Shown in pieces: positions 1 through 11,254 of a DNA stretch of 53,711 bases (its first letter is position 1; each line of letters opens with the position of its first letter). A program made the position numbers and the translations under genes. A model generated the notes under the pieces. The model saw only the letters and a program-made list of their open reading frames with translations, was not told the DNA's origin and searched no databases. The stretch covers positions 1 to 53,711 of the forward strand of contig NXFV01000620.1 of the NCBI GenBank assembly GCA_002803225.1, read 5' to 3'. This DNA is from Gamarada debralockiae (Eukaryota; Ascomycota; Leotiomycetes; Helotiales; Hyphodiscaceae).

Positions 1-207
1 ACGGGGAACGGGACTACATATCCAGGCATGGCAGTCCTTCACATTAAAGTCCGGATAGTGTTGATGCTCTCCTAGCAACATAATATTCCATATATATAAG
101 GTATTTTCAAAGAGCTATTAGTGGGCTCACGACGTCGGCACGACTGCTCATCGGTCCGGCCGAGCCCGGCATATTGCGGGTGCAACATTGGCCAGTTCGG
201 GACTCAC

Positions 208-331
208 ATTACATTCGCACTGCCTTCACGCTTTATATTCGAACCACCACCGCATATCAATAACCCTTTCTAGCTGATGTGGTGCGGATATAAGACTAAA
301 TAATTTCTGGCCAATGTGGTGCGAATGTAAT
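208..331. repeat. Short inverted repeat with 13-bp arms
   Basis: ATTACATTCGCAC at 208-220 is the exact reverse complement of GTGCGAATGTAAT at 319-331. The 98-bp spacer has no coding content. It may be the edge of a degraded element or chance. Confidence 0.4.
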
Positions 332-2360
332 AATATTAAAGGTAGTCTTTCTCTTGTGTTTTATAATACAACTAACCCTTCTAACGTCGGTCCCTGGGTG
401 GCGAGAAACCCACTGTGCCGAGAAAAACGATGGGTACTTTGACTTCGAGCAACTCAGACTCTATACACACATCAGTATTTCTTCTATTTCTGTATAAGCC
501 CGTGTGCTATAGCCACTCCCGAACACTGGGGACCGCTCCCACCTAGAAAATTACGTTCGCATCGCTACCTGCCGCCTGGTTTGTGGAGAGCCTCCTTTCA
601 TGGGGTAACAGAATCCCTTCACCACAGCACCACAATCGAGCTCTTTCCACCTCTCAAGCTCATAAGAAGGGTTTGGTACGAGCCTTAGAGTCCCACTACT
701 ATGCTTGGAAGCCGTGATCAGCAATCTCTCACACGTGACATAAAGTTTGGCCACGAAGTCTGGTACCTCCAATTGGAATGATCGACGATCCTGGCTAGTG
801 CGAAACGACCCAGCACGTCCAACGTAATAATTAATTACGGTGTAATTTAATTTATGTCATTTCTCATTGCCCAGCCTGTGGCTGCGCGGAATCTTCCCTC
901 TCCTGCGGATGCAGCATATGCAAGTCATAGACTGCAATCCTGGATGATGCAAAGTGAGTCGATCCACAGATAGTCGAAGCTCAACTTCCTTATAACGACA
1001 ACGCGTTCTGGAATGTTTGCAGCAGCTCTTGGAAATTCGTTCTTTTAACTATCGATTGCATCGTTTATTCCTTCACATGAATTGGGATGCATGGGGATTT
1101 TCTTCCGATAAGCCCAACAGTGGCTGAGGGCAGCATAAGTGCCCATCTTGCCCGCGGTGAGTGTCAATCGGGGATCGTGCGGATCTACATCGAGCAACCC
1201 AGGAGGCATGGATGAGAATCTCGACGTTGGCAGTATGAATGTGTTTCTTCACATTTCTTGATCCATTTTTGATGATGGAAACGTTTCTGGATGACAAAGG
1301 CTCAGAATCTCGAAGAGTGGTAGCCTCTGGATTGCGATACTATCTGGGTTGCGGTTTTAGCCTTTCCCATGCGGTCAATGCAGATCTGACAACAAAGTTG
1401 GTATTTGACAGACCTATGGGAGCTGCCAGGTAAAATTCCGCAAGTTTGAGCTTAGTAGAGTAGGGTGGCGTTTTCGATGTGGAAGTCCATAACAAACACC
1501 AAGCGAATAAGCCTTCAAGGGAGTATCGAAAAACACTTGAATCTAGCCCCTAAAAGGACTGCTCTGGTGATAGGAAATTTGTTGCCGTCTAAAACCTTCA
1601 GTCAATCGTAATTCAACAGACATGTTCTCAACACCCCACACAGGGTACATCCACGGCAGATGAGGCCCTGTAGTGCTGGGAAGTCGGGATACTGGTCTTG
1701 GAATAATAATTGAGACGATAAGGGAGATCGTCGCGGCCATCTCCGGGAAGGTTTTTGAAGTCAAAATTAGAAGCGAAGTGCTTGCAAAAAAGGCATGATA
1801 TTGTGAGCTGAAGGCTGGGCCACGATTTGTTGATAGCCCTGCAGACAGATCTTTAAGATACTATCGATCAACGAGGATGTCCACTATGGTTTATTGCTCT
1901 GGTACCAGGATAAGTTAACGGATGATTCGTATATCAAAGGCAAAACGACTAAAAAGAAAAAAGGTGCATCGAGTGGGGCATGCTAGTCGACTGCAGATAA
2001 TTGGAGGCAATCCGTGCGTTGTCAGAAGCTAGGGTTGACTGACAATTTATGTAGGTCGAAGAAATGTCTTATTATAGCTGCAATCAAGAAATCCTTTTTG
2101 GCTTAAGATAAGTCCAAAAGACAGAATAGGTTTGCTGTAAAAGAAGCACTCACATGTACGTCTCTAAGTGAGCGCTTCGTGAGTTGAGAAGTCAGCGCGG
2201 CGCTGGCTGTGGACCCCTGCAGCGGCGCCCAAGCCACACAAGCCAGTGGGCGCCTGCGGCGCCAATGGTCAGGGGTACAGGATAGAGAAGTTGGTGATCT
2301 CCAACTCGAGAGCTGCAGGCAGACGAGCAGGCTGTGCTCGCACAGCTCAGGGTTCCTCTC

Positions 2361-2368
2361 TATATGAA
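2361..2368 (+). promoter_or_regulatory. TATA-like element upstream of the NLR gene
   Basis: TATATGAA lies 152 bp upstream of the chosen ATG at 2520 and is followed by pyrimidine-rich DNA. The position suits a fungal core promoter with a leader of about 100 nt. Inference from motif and position only. Confidence 0.3.
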
Positions 2369-2519
2369 CAGTCTTTCTATCTGGTTCCTACGACTTGGTT
2401 CTGTAAGCTGTTACGACGTCACTGAGTCTACTGATCGATCTCCTTGAGTCTGAAAGCGGTGAGTACTTATCCTCACCCCCCAATACTACATCCAGCCTCC
2501 GAGAAGCTCTGAAGATGTA

Positions 2520-5500
2520 ATGTCAAAAGCAAATGTGTGCCTAGGGCTAATGAGCTTCGATATGCAGAAGTCGAGAATCTCCATGCTGAGTCTCACGAGA
2601 TGGCGAAAGACAAAGGATCAGCCCTCTGCAGCCCAGCTGGATGAAAGCCCCGCCGAAGTTGCACCACTACAACTCGTCCAGCTCTCGAATCAAACCGTCG
2701 CCTCCACCCCCAGATTACAAATAACACAAGAACCTCTACTCCTACCCCAAGACAGCACACAAGCTCCCCATCTCATCCCTCGGGATCCCTCACAAACACG
2801 CACAACCCCCTCGACCTTCCCCTCCCCAAAAGTCCCCGACCAGAAATGGGGGCTCTTCCTCCTCAACCCTCTCGCCCTCCCCGACTCCCTCCCCACCTCC
2901 TTACCCGATTCTCCGCCAACCGAAAACACATACCCAATCGACATCGTAGCCGTGCACGGCATAACCGGTTCTGCATTCTCAACATGGACATCCAAGAACG
3001 GCTCACTCTGGCTTCGCGACTTCCTCCCCGCTCAATTCCCAGGAGCGAGGATATTTTCATATGGTTATCCTGCCGATGTCTTTTTCTCGAAGGAGAAAGG
3101 TGATATTGGGACGTTTGCTAGGACGCTGTTGGAGAAGCTGTGTCGGGAACGGGATGGGATTGAGGTGGGTTTTGATTTTCGATTTGTGGAGGGAGATAAC
3201 AAGAGTGAGGAAAGGAAGAAAGGAGGAAAGGAGCTGATTTTTATAGATGAGACGAAGGCCGATTATTTTTCTGTGCCATAGTATGGGCGGGATTGTGGTG
3301 AAACAGGTATGAAGTCGCGAATTTTGATGGCTTGTTCTTGTTTGACAAGAGTGCAGGCACTTATCACAGCGAAGATCGAAAGCGATTCCTACGATTCGAT
3401 CCTCAAATCCGTAACCGACATCCTATTCTTCGCCACTCCTCACCGGGGAGCAGACAATGTCAATTTCCTCGCCAATATGGCATCCATCGCGAACGTTCCC
3501 ACAAAGGGAATTGGATTCTCTCCATCGATACGATCGGATCTCCTCAAAGCCCTTCGAAAAGAATCGAAAGAATTGAAGGATATCTCGACGAATTTCAGAA
3601 AGGTGATTCCTGACTTGAGGATTGTGTCTTTTGTGGAGAAGAAGACAATGTTGAAATTAAATTATCTGGTAAGAAATGGATTGATTGGGAAGGTAATTAG
3701 ACTTTGATGACTGATTGCTTTGAGTAGATTGTCGATGAGAACACCGCAGTGATGGATGATCCCCGGGAAACGATTAAGCATATGGATGGTTGTGATCACC
3801 AATCTATATGTCGATTTGCGGATCAAACGGACGAGGGTTACAAAGATGTGTTATATAGACTTCGTGAAGCTGCATCGAAAGCAACGAATAGTCAGTCTTG
3901 ACCTCATTCTGTCAAGGACCGGTAGTTCTGACGGCATCTTGTGTATCACAGAGATACTCGATGAGATGAAAGCCGAAGATGAACGTAGGATATCTACACC
4001 TCCCCGTAAGGAGACATTCAACTGACATGAAGAAGCCTGTCTCAATTCTTTAGCCTACCCTGACATGTTCCACCGCAACCTGGAAGCAGATTCCGCAGCA
4101 CCTAATACTTGCCGCTGGATCCTAAGCCACTCCTCTTACATTGCCTGGATGCATCAATCCCGCGGTCTTCTCTGGGTAAAAGGCAAGCCTGGCTCAGGAA
4201 AGTCCACACTGATGGCCTTCATCTACAGCGCCTTCCAAGTCCTGCCTGCGCAAAGCACGCAGGTGAACTTGTCTTTCTTCTTCCATGGCAGAGGTACCAT
4301 GCTGCAGAAGAGTGCGGAAGGGATGTTCCGCTCTTTGTTGTACCAGCTGTATAAGCTTTCTCCTCCGGGGCGGAGAGTGATATTAAATGCGTTCAAGGAG
4401 AAATCGGGGTTTGGCGAGGCGGGGAGGGGGTGGGAATGGCGGATGAAAGAGCTGGAAAGTCTTTTCTCGAAGGCTGTTAGAGAAGCTGCGCAGTGCAGGG
4501 AGGTCACTATCTTTGTTGACGCGCTCGATGAAGCTGGATCCGAAACAGCCGCTGAGCTCGTCAACTATTTCCATCAGTTGAATGATTCAGTGATCGTAGC
4601 TAGGCCTAAGAGTTCTGCGAAGATCTGTATCTCATGTCGGCATTACCCTGTCGTGGCGCGGAGTCCCGGTTTGGAGATATTGGTTGAGGAGGAGAATCAT
4701 CGCGACATTTGGAGTTTTGTGCATTGGAAACTTGAGGAAGAGGTCCATCCTCAACCAGATTATCCTTTGTTCGTTAAAAGACGGAAGGAGCTTGGCGATA
4801 CTGTTGTGAAGAAAGCAGGGGATAGTTTCCAGTGGGTCAGTATGATGATGCCGAAGGTGGTTGAAATGCTCAAGGATGGAGAGTCATTTGAGGACGTCGG
4901 CCATATGATATCAGAACAATCCAACGACCTATTTGCATTTTACGAGGATATCCTGAAGAATGTCATCAATTCTCGCAATCGAGCACGTACTTTGCTCTTA
5001 ATGCAGTGGGTGTGTTTGGCTGAGAGGCCGCTCACAGTGACGGAGTTACGATTTGCACTAGCTTGCGATGATGAAGTGGTTCAACCTGACCAGATACGTT
5101 GCGAGGATAGCAAGGGATTCGTGGAGTCGGATGGCAGAATGAAGATGCTTATCAACAGTCTCTCTGGTGGATTGGTGGAGACAAGACAATATGGGAGCGG
5201 AAGCATCGTACAAGTGTGCCATCAAACTGTGAATGACTTTCTCACATCTGGCGGGCTTCAATTTCTACTGTCATTGTCAGACATCCAGAGTCTTGACCTG
5301 AAGGATGTCGTTGGAAGGAGTGAAGATCGATTGTCTCGATGCTGCTTCAACTATCTAAAGCTAAGAGAAGTTCTCAAAGTAGGTCGTACATGGAATAAAG
5401 AAGTGGTTCACGAGCTGTCGTTCATCGAGTATGCAACCAAGTGCTGGTTCGTGCACGCCGAGAGGGCGGAAAATCATGGTGGCTTACAACTGGACCTGAT

Positions 5501-6998
5501 ACAGCAATTCGAGACTCCAAAGCTTTTCAACACTTGGATTGATATATATCAAGCGATCGACCAATACGGCAAGAAATGTCCCGAGCCGATGTCGACATTG
5601 CTACACGTTGCAGCTACATCGAACCTTCGAAGCACTGTGAAAGTGCTGCTAGAAAAAGGGGCTTCGGTAGAAGTGAAGGACCGCTCACAAAATACGCCAT
5701 TGCATTATGCCGCTCGATGGGGTTACAGAGAACTGACAGGAATGCTACTTGATGCAAACGCAGACATAGAAGCCAAGAACGAGGTGCAGTGTACTCCTCT
5801 GGAGCGCGCGGCTGGAAACGGGCATGAAGAGCTTGTGAAGTTGCTTCTGCAAAGAGGTGCTGAGATCAACAATAAAACGGGCTACCGCGGAACAGCATTG
5901 CAATCAGCAGTTGAGAAGGGCAGCGCGTCGCTGATCCGAATGCTCATTGTGAATGGTGCGGACGTGAACTCGCATGGTGGAGATTGGGGCAATCCACTTC
6001 AAGCCGCCGCTTTTAATGGCAACGAAAGAATTGTGCGGCTTCTTATGGACGAAGGAGCAGACGTAAATGCCGTCGGTGGCAGTTTGGGGAGCGCACTCCA
6101 AGCCGCGACATTGTCAGGACCGGACACTTCTGAGACGCTTGTTAGGCTGTTATTGGATAAAGGGGCCAACGTCAATCATCGGGGAGGACGATACGAGACG
6201 GCACTTCAAGCGGCGGCATCCAGGACGAATAGCAAAGCCCTGATCGTTGTTCAGATCTTGTTGGACCATGGTGCTGAAGTGAATGTAGAGGGTGGAGAGT
6301 ATGGATGTGCTCTTCATGGAGCTGCATTTGCCGGAAATTTAGAGGTTGTCAAGCTGTTTTTGAGCAACGGTGCCAGCGTACACTCAAGTGGGACATTTTA
6401 TGGTACTGCTCTCCAAGCGGCAGCCTGTGGAGGGCATGAGGACGTCGTCCAACTCTTGTTGGATGAAGGAGCCGAGATCAATGCCGAAGGAGGCATGTAT
6501 GGAAATGCGTTGCAGGGAGCCGCAATCGGGGCTAGCAGAGCAGTAGTACAGTTGTTGATTGACAAAGGTGCAGACGTCAATGCAACAGGAGGAGAATATA
6601 GAAACGCGCTCCAAGCGGCAGTATTCCAAGGCAGTGAGTCAGTTATCCAAAAGCTGTTAGACGCAGGAGCAAAAATAAACGAAAGAGGGGAACATGGAGA
6701 CGCTCTGCAGGCTGCTGTGTTCTGGGGGAAGAAGCCGAGAATCATTCAACTATTGTTGGACAGAGGAGCCGACGTGAATGCACAACATCCGGGACGGTTT
6801 AACACTGCTCTCCAAACTGCTGCTTACCGAGGCAACATGGTGATGGTTGAACTTCTGCTTGACAACGGAGCCGACCCAAACATCCGCGGAGGAAGATACG
6901 GTAGTACTTGGGCGGCAGCTCAAGGCCATGAGGCTGTGAAGAAGTTGCTAAAAAAACGAGGAGCGAAGTCAGGAACCACAGCAGACGAGGAGACGTGA
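2520..6998 (+). CDS. NLR-like protein: alpha/beta hydrolase - NACHT - ankyrin repeats
   Basis: Reconstructed exons: 2520-3164, 3247-3306, 3357-3668, 3728-3890, 3952-4005, 4054-6998, giving about 1392 aa. The intron-5 donor may instead be at 3985, which also keeps the frame. Residues about 140-390 form a lipase-like (SesB/DUF676-type) hydrolase; its nucleophile motif CHSMGG is at 225-230 and is only complete after removing intron 1. A NACHT NTPase follows, with Walker A GKPGSGKS (about 455-462), Walker B TIFVDALDE and a CISCR sensor-like motif. Residues about 925-1385 hold 14 ankyrin repeats with a recurring core ALQAAA. Fungal proteins with this architecture act in non-self recognition or heterokaryon incompatibility: the repeats sense a ligand, NACHT oligomerises, and the hydrolase is the presumed effector. 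No frame break was seen, so the gene looks functional. A later start at the ATG of MLSLTRW (2583) is possible. Confidence 0.92.
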
Positions 6999-9277
6999 TG
7001 GACTAGTCTCGAGCCATCAATTGGAACTAGAGTAGACCATTCTGCGTCGGATCTCCATTGGGTTGCATAAGCTGTATTGTGGTCCGCTAGATCGCCATGC
7101 CCCAAAAGATAGTCATTATAATCCACCCGAGGAGTTCAGGAAAATCGTTATTGTGAGCCATTGCATTATTAGCGAGCAGAATCGTTCGATTTGCCTAACA
7201 ATCCAAGATGTATCACATGGAACTCTCCAAAGTCAGGGGTGACTTCCTAATATTAATCAATCAGGCAACAGCATTCATTTCCCACCAAAATGAACCCTAT
7301 CCGAACAATAATTTCGAAACAAAACAATTGACTAGCGATGCTGCAACGTAAACATGGGCTTCTCCAATGTCTAAAATGATGGATGATACGACTTGGTATC
7401 ACGTGATACTGTAAACCAGGGAGGTCGGCCTTGTTCACTCATTGTTGTCTCTTTTTACAATAGATTTTAAATCAATACTGTGGGTAGCAGCAATTGGGCA
7501 AATGCCCCCTTTGAATCAAGAGTGCAAGGCTTGTTCCATGGAAAGCCCTTGGGTTGTCAACATTCTAAGCCACTTCAGAACTTGAATCGGAGCTAGCCTA
7601 ATATTGAGATGCTCGTGAATATTAACTTACTGCCAATTAACATCGTCATGGTACTGTGGCCTAAAGGCAAATACACAATTGAAATAACAAGCAGAAGCAA
7701 TTGTAGATTACGCGAACCACCTCCACAGGAGTCTTTGCTCTCATCCACATTGCAGCCGACCCCAGCTTTAGATTGACATCGAGAATTAAAGTGGCGGGTG
7801 AGACAGTGAGGTAAAGTAACCAATGCCGTCTAAATGATTAAGACAAATCCCATAGAACCTTTGACGATGTTCACTATAGTAGAAGTTTTCCAACCATTGT
7901 ATCGTTCAGGCAACAGGATTCAGGACTTGTGAACTCGGGATCCAAGGGGAGTGGACTTGAGTGAGCCCTTCAATCCGATATATGCTGAGGAAAATCCTGG
8001 TCATTATTCAACTGCCGAAGCAGTGACAACAAATCATCCCTCGAAGTCGTCTCCGATGTCCGAAAAGAGGCAAATAAACGTGACTTTGTATCACGTGCTG
8101 CTGCTCCATGAGTGCATTTTCATCCGATCAACCTCCCTATCGAACCCACATTTGGATTGACGTTTGAATCAGGCTTCCGCGAAAAGGAAAACACGGCGCG
8201 TTGTCAAAGATTCAAGTTGTGCCTTGAAATCAATAGTTCATCGGCAGTAGAAGTCGCCGCACTTGCGCTGCGCCTCGTGTGCCTTTCTACGAATAATCGT
8301 CGACTTATTGCGTTGCCTGTCGGGAGGCTGATGGTCATCCACACCGATTCATTCGCATTGCTCGTGAAAGACTACGAGACAGAGCTGGTAGGTGTGTATG
8401 TCGGTGGCCAAAGTATCGCATAATAAATAGAATAGGAATTGTGGAGGAGGGGAGTAGACCTTGGAAAGGATATATATAGGACTGAATCATCCTTTGGCCT
8501 TCCTCAGTCTTCTTCAATCAATTCCTGCCATTGTCCTTATTGTTTTGTTGTCATCGTGATCACTCAACCAACACTGACTTGTATCGTCGCCCGCCCTCAC
8601 TTCCCACTTCAGGAAGTGAGTTGTTCGCGTGTCTAGCAAATCTGCTCGAAATTCCAAAAATAATCCCAGCTCGCCGCCGCCTTCTGCAAGTGCTCACCCA
8701 GTCCTCACTCTCGGCCTATCAACGGGCGTCGATCATCCCTGAACTGTGGCTCAGCGACCCCAATTTCGTGGATCTGGTTGGCTTCGGGGCTGGTGTGCGC
8801 AAACGTTCCTGACGCCAACTCGTTTAAGAGTTTAGCCTGACACACCTAATTGTCTGGCCGCAGTTGATCAGATCGATCGAGGGAATCTTACACACGAAGC
8901 AAGCGACCACTTCTTTCCTCCCATACAATTCAACTTCAAATTCCCATTCACCGCCGAAAGAAATAGTAATACTACCTTCAGTAACGACAATCCTCAAATC
9001 CTCGAATTATCTTCCGTACGTTCGAGGCTGCCACACTGATCGAGAAGGCTGGACGACATTTGTTTCGAACATAAGCTAAGCGCGTTTGGTTTAGGGGTCG
9101 ACCTTGCTCCACGATTTCAAGATGAGTGTATGTGATTTGTTTCAACTTCACGTCTGAGCATTTCGACGATTCTGTTACACCTTTCAACCTTCTTCACCTC
9201 CTCCTGCATCCGTCCAATCTTCCTTAAAAACTCAAATTATCAGAAAAAGTTACTCTGGCAGAACTTGGCTGACAATC
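6999..9277. other. Long intergenic region with possible syntaxin leader
   Basis: No protein-coding gene is recognisable in 2.3 kb. A perfect 14-bp palindrome centred on CACGTG lies at 7396-7409, and another TCACGTG at 8091. A TATATATA stretch at about 8470 is followed by pyrimidine-rich DNA. This could be the core promoter of the syntaxin gene with a long, possibly intron-containing leader of about 750 nt, or of an unrecognised noncoding transcript. Confidence 0.4.
8470..8478 (+). promoter_or_regulatory. TATA-box-like element
   Basis: ATATATATA is followed about 30 bp downstream by CT-rich sequence typical of fungal transcription starts. The next plus-strand coding start is the syntaxin ATG about 800 bp away, so use as its promoter implies a long leader. 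Confidence 0.3.
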
Positions 9278-10710
9278 ATGGCGCAACAACAGTACGGGTT
9301 AGTTGTCCCCGACATGCAATCCTCGACATTCCCGACCGACAATTCGACCTCATAAATGGTGGTAGAGGATAGATTGCTGATACGGGTGACAATATAGATA
9401 TGGAGGGCGTGCAAACCCATACGATCAACGAGGAGGTGCTCCAGCCGCACCGCAGGGAGGATACGGCGGTCGTCAACAATACAACAATGCTCCAGCAATG
9501 GGACGAGACGAGTTTGCAGGTAAGTCTGTACCAGGTCTGCACATCAACCCAGACTCGAATATTTCCCATGAGTAGAACTGACCGTCAATTCGCAGGCCAA
9601 AACGTCGAGATGGAGCCCTTAACAGGCGGGCCCAGTCATTCTCCCGAACGAGGAGATCCAAATGCAATTCTCAACGAGCTGCGCCAAATTGACCAAGGCA
9701 TCGACTCGATCAAAGACAACCTCCGAGACCTCTCCCAACTCCAACAACGCGCTCTCGATGATCCCGATTCCTCCGCCAACAGCCAGACCAACAGACAACT
9801 GGATGCCATCGCCTCTGAGACTATGACCATGTACCGCAACTTCGCGGGCAGGATCAAGGCGATCAAGATGCAGCCCGAATCCGGATCGCCCAAGAACGCA
9901 CCACAGCTCGGCAAAGTTGACCGCAAGCTCAAGGCCGCGATCCAAGAATACCAGACAATGGACTCCTCCTTCCGAAAGAGACTACAGGAACAAATGGCTC
10001 GCCAATACCGCATTGTCCGACCAGATGCTTCTGAAGCTGAGGTCCGCGAAGCTGTGGAAGATACATCCAACCAGCAGGTTTTTTCGCAAGCCCTGCTCCA
10101 AAGCGATCGTAGAGGCCAGAGCAGATCTGCTCTAAACGCTGTGCAGAACAGACACGAGGCCATCCAGAAGATTGAGCAGCAGATGATTGAGCTTGCAGAG
10201 CTATTCCAGGATATGGAGGCATTGGTTGTGCAACAAGAAGCTGCGGTCACGAACATCGAGATGAAGGGCGAGGAAGTTGTCGAGAACATGGATAAGGGAA
10301 CACAGGAGATTGGTGTGGCGATCAAGAGCGCGAGAAATGCTCGCAAGTGGAAGTGGTGGTGCTTGGGCATATGCGGTATGTTCCCATTTCTCCTCTTCTG
10401 GGAAATCCATTTACTAATGAAAACAGTCCTCATCGTGATCATCATCGTCGTTGTTATCCTCATCTACAAGTTTGTCATCCAAAACAACGGCAGCGGAAAG
10501 AAGAAGCGTTGGGTCCTCCCAACCGCCGACATGCCAGCCCTCAACTCCGCACGAGTCGTCTCCGGCCAGCCATGGACACCGTCCGAAAAGCTGGTCGTGC
10601 CAGGTCTCGAATGGACCGGCGACAACACACTCAACACCAAACCCGTCGTGCCAGGTACCGATTGGACTCCTCCCACTACCTCTGGGAAATGGGTCAAATT
10701 CGCCGCATGA
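9278..10710 (+). CDS. sso1: Plasma-membrane syntaxin (t-SNARE, Sso1/Psy1 type)
   Basis: Exons 9278-9297, 9398-9519, 9596-10375, 10427-10710 encode about 401 aa. The N-terminus starts MAQQQYGYGG and is glycine/glutamine-rich. An Habc-type helical region follows, then the SNARE helix with the Q-layer sequence LVVQQEAAV, then a transmembrane anchor (CVLIVIIIVVVILIYKFVI) whose reading depends on removing the 51-bp intron 3. Syntaxins of this class pair with Sec9 and Snc v-SNAREs to fuse secretory vesicles at the cell surface. About 75 residues follow the anchor, whereas yeast Sso1 ends just after it. This tail carries KKKRW and recurring VVPG-x-x-WT motifs and would face the cell exterior. Intron 3 is a multiple of three, so retention would not stop translation. 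The gene is convergent with the next gene. Confidence 0.96.
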
Positions 10711-11254
10711 TTTCAAAATTGTACAATTGTTCGCTCGAGGACAAAACCCCATACATTGCGTTGAATTTCGTTGCTAGCATTCGAGGGCGTTCTAGTTTTT
10801 TTTCTCGTTTGTTGATTGCCGATTTGATACTAAAAATTGGTCGAGGATGATAGTCGACCTTTCTTTGCTGTAAAATACCACCGCTCGTTTCGTTGTAGTT
10901 TATGGACTTGAAGGACGTTGGACGTGAGGAGTTCTTTCTACTTCCCTTCATGGTGAAAAGGGAGATGCGGATGTTAGATGATAGGAAGTTTAATCAAGTT
11001 TTCCTTTCTTGATTGCAGTGGATATTGACATTTGGAGTTGTGACATGCCTTCTCTCACTCTCGATGAATTCAGATCTCATGAATGCATGAATAAAGGCCT
11101 GGCTACTCTACGGAGGCACGAGCTTGCCTACAACGCCATATATGATGAACCCCATGTGCGCTGAGTACTGTTATGCCCTCGAATTCCCAGCCCACCATCA
11201 ACGCCATGCCATCATTAGTAATGCCCCCCATAAACTCCAGTCCATTAAGACAAC
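10711..11254. other. Convergent 3' region
   Basis: This gap lies between the syntaxin stop and the stop of the minus-strand gene at 11255. It presumably holds both 3' UTRs. T-rich stretches occur near 10795-10805. No gene is seen. Confidence 0.5.

Larger units (their letters stand above)
1..2519. other. Intergenic region, no gene recognised
   Basis: No open frame here gives a recognisable protein family, and none shows a start, splice sites and continuity that would make a convincing gene. A 74-codon open frame at 551-772 (minus) has no ATG and no recognisable domain. The last 350 bp contain a GC-rich stretch (about 2190-2280) rich in GGCGCC palindromes, then the likely promoter and leader of the NLR gene. 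A GTGAGT donor-like site near 2459 raises the possibility of a 5'-UTR intron. Confidence 0.5.

Noticed and set aside
551..772. 74-codon minus-strand frame in the left end
   Set aside because: No ATG start, no family match, no splice context. It could be a fragment of an unknown relic, but nothing supports a call.
3165..3246. Reading the NLR gene as broken because the first frame stops at 3281
   Set aside because: A normal 82-bp intron with GTGGGT and TATAG ends restores RRPIIFLCHSMGG in frame, so the stop is intronic/out of frame, not a lesion.
9636..10463. 275-codon minus-strand open frame opposite the syntaxin gene
   Set aside because: It is the antisense shadow of a well-supported SNARE gene; its product has no domain and an amino-acid make-up expected from the reverse of charged helices.
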